A DNA stretch of 64,000 bases from Flavonifractor sp. An112 (GTDB lineage: Bacteria; Bacillota; Clostridia; Oscillospirales; Oscillospiraceae). The position numbers were made by a program, and so were the translations under genes. The notes under the pieces are model-generated. The model was not told where the DNA came from. It saw only the letters and a program-made list of their open reading frames with translations, and made no database searches. The stretch spans positions 233,187 to 297,186 of the forward strand of contig NZ_NFLU01000002.1 of the NCBI RefSeq assembly GCF_002161085.1, given 5' to 3'. Positions 61,978-64,000 of this stretch are shown piece after piece. How positions within the stretch are numbered: position 1 is the first letter of the stretch; the number at the start of each line of letters is the position of its first letter.

Positions 61978-62658
61978 TTAGAGGCATACCTTTACTGGTT
62001 CCGCGATGGTCAGCGTATCCAGCGTGACCCTGCATCCCCGGGCCAGCACCTGGACACCTGCCCCGGCGGCCTTGCGCAGCGCCGCGCCGAAGGCCGGATG
62101 GGTCACATCATTGGGGGCAAAATCCTTCATTCCCGCCATCTGGATCACAAAGCAGACAGCCGCCTCGTAGCCCTCTGCCTGGCAGCGGATTAGCTCCTCC
62201 AGGTGCTTGACCCCACGCTCCGTAGGGGCGTCGGGAAAGCGGGCGTGGCCGTCCTTCTCCAAAGTGACCCCTTTGACCTCCACAAAGCCCCGGCGCTCTC
62301 CCGCCTCCCAGTAGAAGTCGAACCGGGAGCTGCCCCAGGTGGTCTCCGGCCGCAGGAGAGTCAGTCCGGGCAGAAAGCCGCCTCCCTCCGCCCACTCCTG
62401 AAACACCTTATTGGGGGCCTGAGCATCCATATTGACCAGCAGCCGGCCCTTCTCCACGGCGATCAAATCATACCTGGTCTTGCGGGCAGGGTTATCGCTC
62501 TCCTCCAGATAGACCGTGGCGCCAGGCACCAGCAGTTCCCGGCAGCGGCCAGTATTTTTCACATGGACTACCTCCAGCCTGCCGTCCACCTCCACATGGG
62601 CGATAAAGCGGTTGGGCCTGGCCTGGAAGATTCCCTTTTTCACACTTCGGTATTGCAT
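61978..62658 (-). CDS. sfsA: SfsA family DNA/RNA nuclease-like protein
   Basis: A 226-residue protein from ATG 62658 (AGGAG site). It starts MQYRSVKKGIFQARPNRFI and has VKNTGRCRELLVPGATVYL, SRFDFYWEAGERRGFVEVKGVTL (PD-(D/E)xK-like active site: D, E-V-K) and FPDAPTERGVKHLEEL. SfsA was first linked to maltose metabolism and has since been proposed as a nuclease. It is divergent from the DUF1643 gene. Confidence 0.93.
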   Translation of the reverse strand: MQYRSVKKGIFQARPNRFIAHVEVDGRLEVVHVKNTGRCRELLVPGATVYLEESDNPARKTRYDLIAVEKGRLLVNMDAQAPNKVFQEWAEGGGFLPGLTLLRPETTWGSSRFDFYWEAGERRGFVEVKGVTLEKDGHARFPDAPTERGVKHLEELIRCQAEGYEAAVCFVIQMAGMKDFAPNDVTHPAFGAALRKAAGAGVQVLARGCRVTLDTLTIAEPVKVCL

Positions 62659-62745
62659 TCTGTTTCTCCTGCCTGTATCCTGATAGGGTGAGTATACCAT
62701 GGAGCGACGCGCCTCACAAGCCGTTCTTCCTCAGGAGGTTTTGAT

Positions 62746-63366
62746 ATGCATATTCCCACCTGCGACACCGCCCAGCAGGACATTCAGTCCTTTTCCCTGG
62801 CCTTGGAGGAGGCTCTGCTGCCTCAGGCCGATTATGACGTGGACCGCTGGCTCTACGTCCCCAACCGCTACTGCGACTACCGTTACATCCTGGGCACCCG
62901 GGGCAGCCGTCCGCTAATCTGCGTGGGCATCAATCCCTCCACCGCCGCACCTAACGACCTGGACAACACCCTGAAATCGGTGGAGCGCATCGCTTTGGGC
63001 AATGGCTATGACAGCTTTATCATGTTCAATGTATACGCCCAGCGGGCTACACGCCCTGATGATATGGAGAAGGTGTGCAATCCCGCCCTGCACCAGGAAA
63101 ATATGGCGGCCTTCCGCTGGGCCCTGGAGCAGACTAAAACCGGCACACCTGCCGTCTGGGCCGCCTGGGGCGCGATCATTGAGAAGCGCAGCTATCTGGC
63201 CGACTGCCTGCGGGACATGGTGGAGATTGGGAACGATTTGGGCGCCTGTTGGTATTCCGCCGGTGCCCGTTCCAAGAAGGGCCATCCCCACCATCCCCTG
63301 TACCTGCGGAAGGACAGCAGCCTAGATTTCTTTGATGTCAGTACCTATATCAGCAGCTGTCTATGA
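62746..63366 (+). CDS. DUF1643 domain protein
   Basis: A 206-residue cytosolic protein with the DUF1643 landmarks CVGINPSTAAPNDLDNTLKSVERI and MFNVYAQRATRPDDM, and a C-terminal GHPHHPLYL. DUF1643 has no known function and is often found near nuclease or restriction genes. The ATG has an AGGAGG site. Confidence 0.85.
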   Translation: MHIPTCDTAQQDIQSFSLALEEALLPQADYDVDRWLYVPNRYCDYRYILGTRGSRPLICVGINPSTAAPNDLDNTLKSVERIALGNGYDSFIMFNVYAQRATRPDDMEKVCNPALHQENMAAFRWALEQTKTGTPAVWAAWGAIIEKRSYLADCLRDMVEIGNDLGACWYSAGARSKKGHPHHPLYLRKDSSLDFFDVSTYISSCL

Positions 63367-63382
63367 CGGCTGCTGATTTTTG
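63349..63382 (+). terminator. DUF1643 terminator overlapping the stop codon
   Basis: ATCAGCAGC / GCTGCTGAT arms (63349-63357, 63369-63377) around the stop, followed by TTTTTGT. Confidence 0.75.
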
Positions 63383-63392
63383 TAAAGCAAAA

Positions 63393-63416
63393 AGCGGACA
63401 GCCAAAGCTGTCCGCT
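63393..63416 (-). terminator. rRNA operon terminator
   Basis: AGCGGACAGC / GCTGTCCGCT with loop CAAA; on the minus strand TTTTTGC follows, just after the 5S gene. Confidence 0.8.
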
Positions 63417-63421
63417 CTCTG

Positions 63422-63537
<116 letters not shown>

Positions 63538-63669
63538 TTACTTTTCTTTGAAAAGAAAAGTAAGCAAAAGAAACTTTAATAACTTTCTTCTCCTTACCGT
63601 TCTTCTCAACGATAAGCACTCAATTTTTAAGGGCTCTCTATGGAGCGCCCTCAGACGCTCCATAGAGAA
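63538..63669 (-). other. Spacer between 5S and tRNA-Lys
   Basis: An AT-rich 130-base spacer with a hairpin CTCTATGGAGCG / CGCTCCATAGAG (about 63637-63666) that could be a processing stem. No gene. Confidence 0.5.
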
Positions 63670-63745
63670 TGGTGCGCCTTCACGGATTCGAACCGGGGAC
63701 CCACTGATTAAGAGTCAGTTGCTCTACCAGCTGAGCTAAAGGCGC
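63670..63745 (-). tRNA. tRNA-Lys (anticodon CTT)
   Basis: Acceptor GCGCCTT / AAGGCGC, discriminator A, encoded CCA; anticodon arm ACTGA-CTCTTAA-TCAGT gives CTT; T arm GGTTCGAATC. Confidence 0.95.
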
Positions 63746-63750
63746 AGGTT

Positions 63751-63825
63751 TGGTGACCCGTGCGGGAATCGAACCCACGTTTGCGGCGTGAGAGGCCGCC
63801 GTCTTAACCGCTTGACCAACGGGCC
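63751..63825 (-). tRNA. tRNA-Glu (anticodon CTC)
   Basis: Acceptor GGCCCGT / ACGGGTC, anticodon arm GCGGC-CTCTCAC-GCCGC gives CTC; T arm GGTTCGATTCC; encoded CCA. It is five bases from tRNA-Lys. Confidence 0.95.
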
Positions 63826-63905
63826 ACATTTACGCGTCGCTTTGTCAGCACCCTCAAAACCGAACAATGCAGTCTCAGTACCAGGCAAGCGCCTGCAATC
63901 ATCAT

Positions 63906-64000
63906 GTTAAGGTCAAGCCCTCGGCTTATTAGTATCGGTCAGCTGCACGCGTTACCGCGCTTCCACCTCCGACCTATCAACGTCATAGTCTACGACGTGC
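63906..64000 (-). rRNA. rrl: 23S ribosomal RNA, 3' end (cut by window edge)
   Basis: The right edge carries the complement of the conserved 23S 3' end, with CCGAGGGCTTGACCTTAAC near the terminus and the TACTAATAAG-type block before it. Only about 95 bases are inside the window. The 3' boundary near 63906 is approximate. Confidence 0.92.

Overview
The window is a GC-rich (about 60% by eye) chromosomal segment of an anaerobic clostridial Firmicute. The best fit is the Oscillospiraceae group that includes Flavonifractor, Pseudoflavonifractor and Intestinimonas. This is inferred from gene content (reverse rubrerythrin, TIGR03960/TIGR03936 radical SAM pair, DUF6514, stalk-domain protein, Rnf-type subunits), Firmicute promoters and a CIRCE element. 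No species-level claim is made. Most genes are ordinary housekeeping genes packed into strand-coherent operons.

Layout. 1-10.5 kb (minus strand): ktrB-ktrA-trmH-type methyltransferase-dprA-topA-iron-sulfur flavoprotein-trmFO-plsX-acpP-rnc (rnc cut by the left edge). 10.7-13.0 kb (plus): a zinc-ribbon membrane protein and an SPFH protein resembling Bacillus YdjG/YdjI. 13.1-14.2 kb: a scar made of a truncated VWA gene fused head-to-head to a truncated small gene. 14.2-17.5 kb: rubrerythrin behind a palindromic operator, an XRE regulator with two small membrane proteins nearby, hsp20 under CIRCE, and a cytidylate-kinase-like gene. 17.7-25.6 kb: gdhA, a COG2509 flavoprotein, an ECF sigma/anti-sigma pair, citrate synthase and corA behind a long leader. 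26.0-28.5 kb: a divergent two-component system. 28.7-35.9 kb: a ten-gene plus-strand operon carrying RnfC, RnfD and RnfG, the flavin transferase ApbE, a NusG-II protein, a Gx transporter, DUF1622, a two-repeat lipoprotein and a small membrane protein, with no RnfA, RnfB or RnfE. 36-43 kb: an AT-rich lipoprotein gene, tRNA-Pro, then DUF177-rpmF-DUF512-der-plsY-gpsA (minus), and a RluA-type synthase. 44-48 kb: potABCD. 48-55 kb: thioesterase, YbaK, DUF308, lrgAB, the radical SAM pair and an SLC13 permease. 55-59.3 kb: regulators and a second ECF module. 59.3-63.4 kb: GNAT, an Amt-PII fusion interrupted by a stop codon, sfsA and DUF1643. 63.4-64 kb: 5S, tRNA-Lys, tRNA-Glu and the 3' end of 23S rRNA (minus).

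How the parts work together. plsX, acpP, plsY and gpsA supply phospholipid precursors. gdhA, gltA and the Amt-PII gene concern the 2-oxoglutarate/ammonium node. The 28.7-35.9 kb operon looks like a flavin-based membrane electron-transfer module built from part of Rnf, with its own flavinylating enzyme. Both ECF sigma genes overlap a membrane-anchored partner. In the second module a secreted stalk protein carries the same domain as the anti-sigma-like partner.

The least explained signal is a pair of related structured intergenic elements, after trmFO and after gdhA. Each is flanked by a second copy of the 3' end of its host gene, and their hairpins keep pairing while their bases change.
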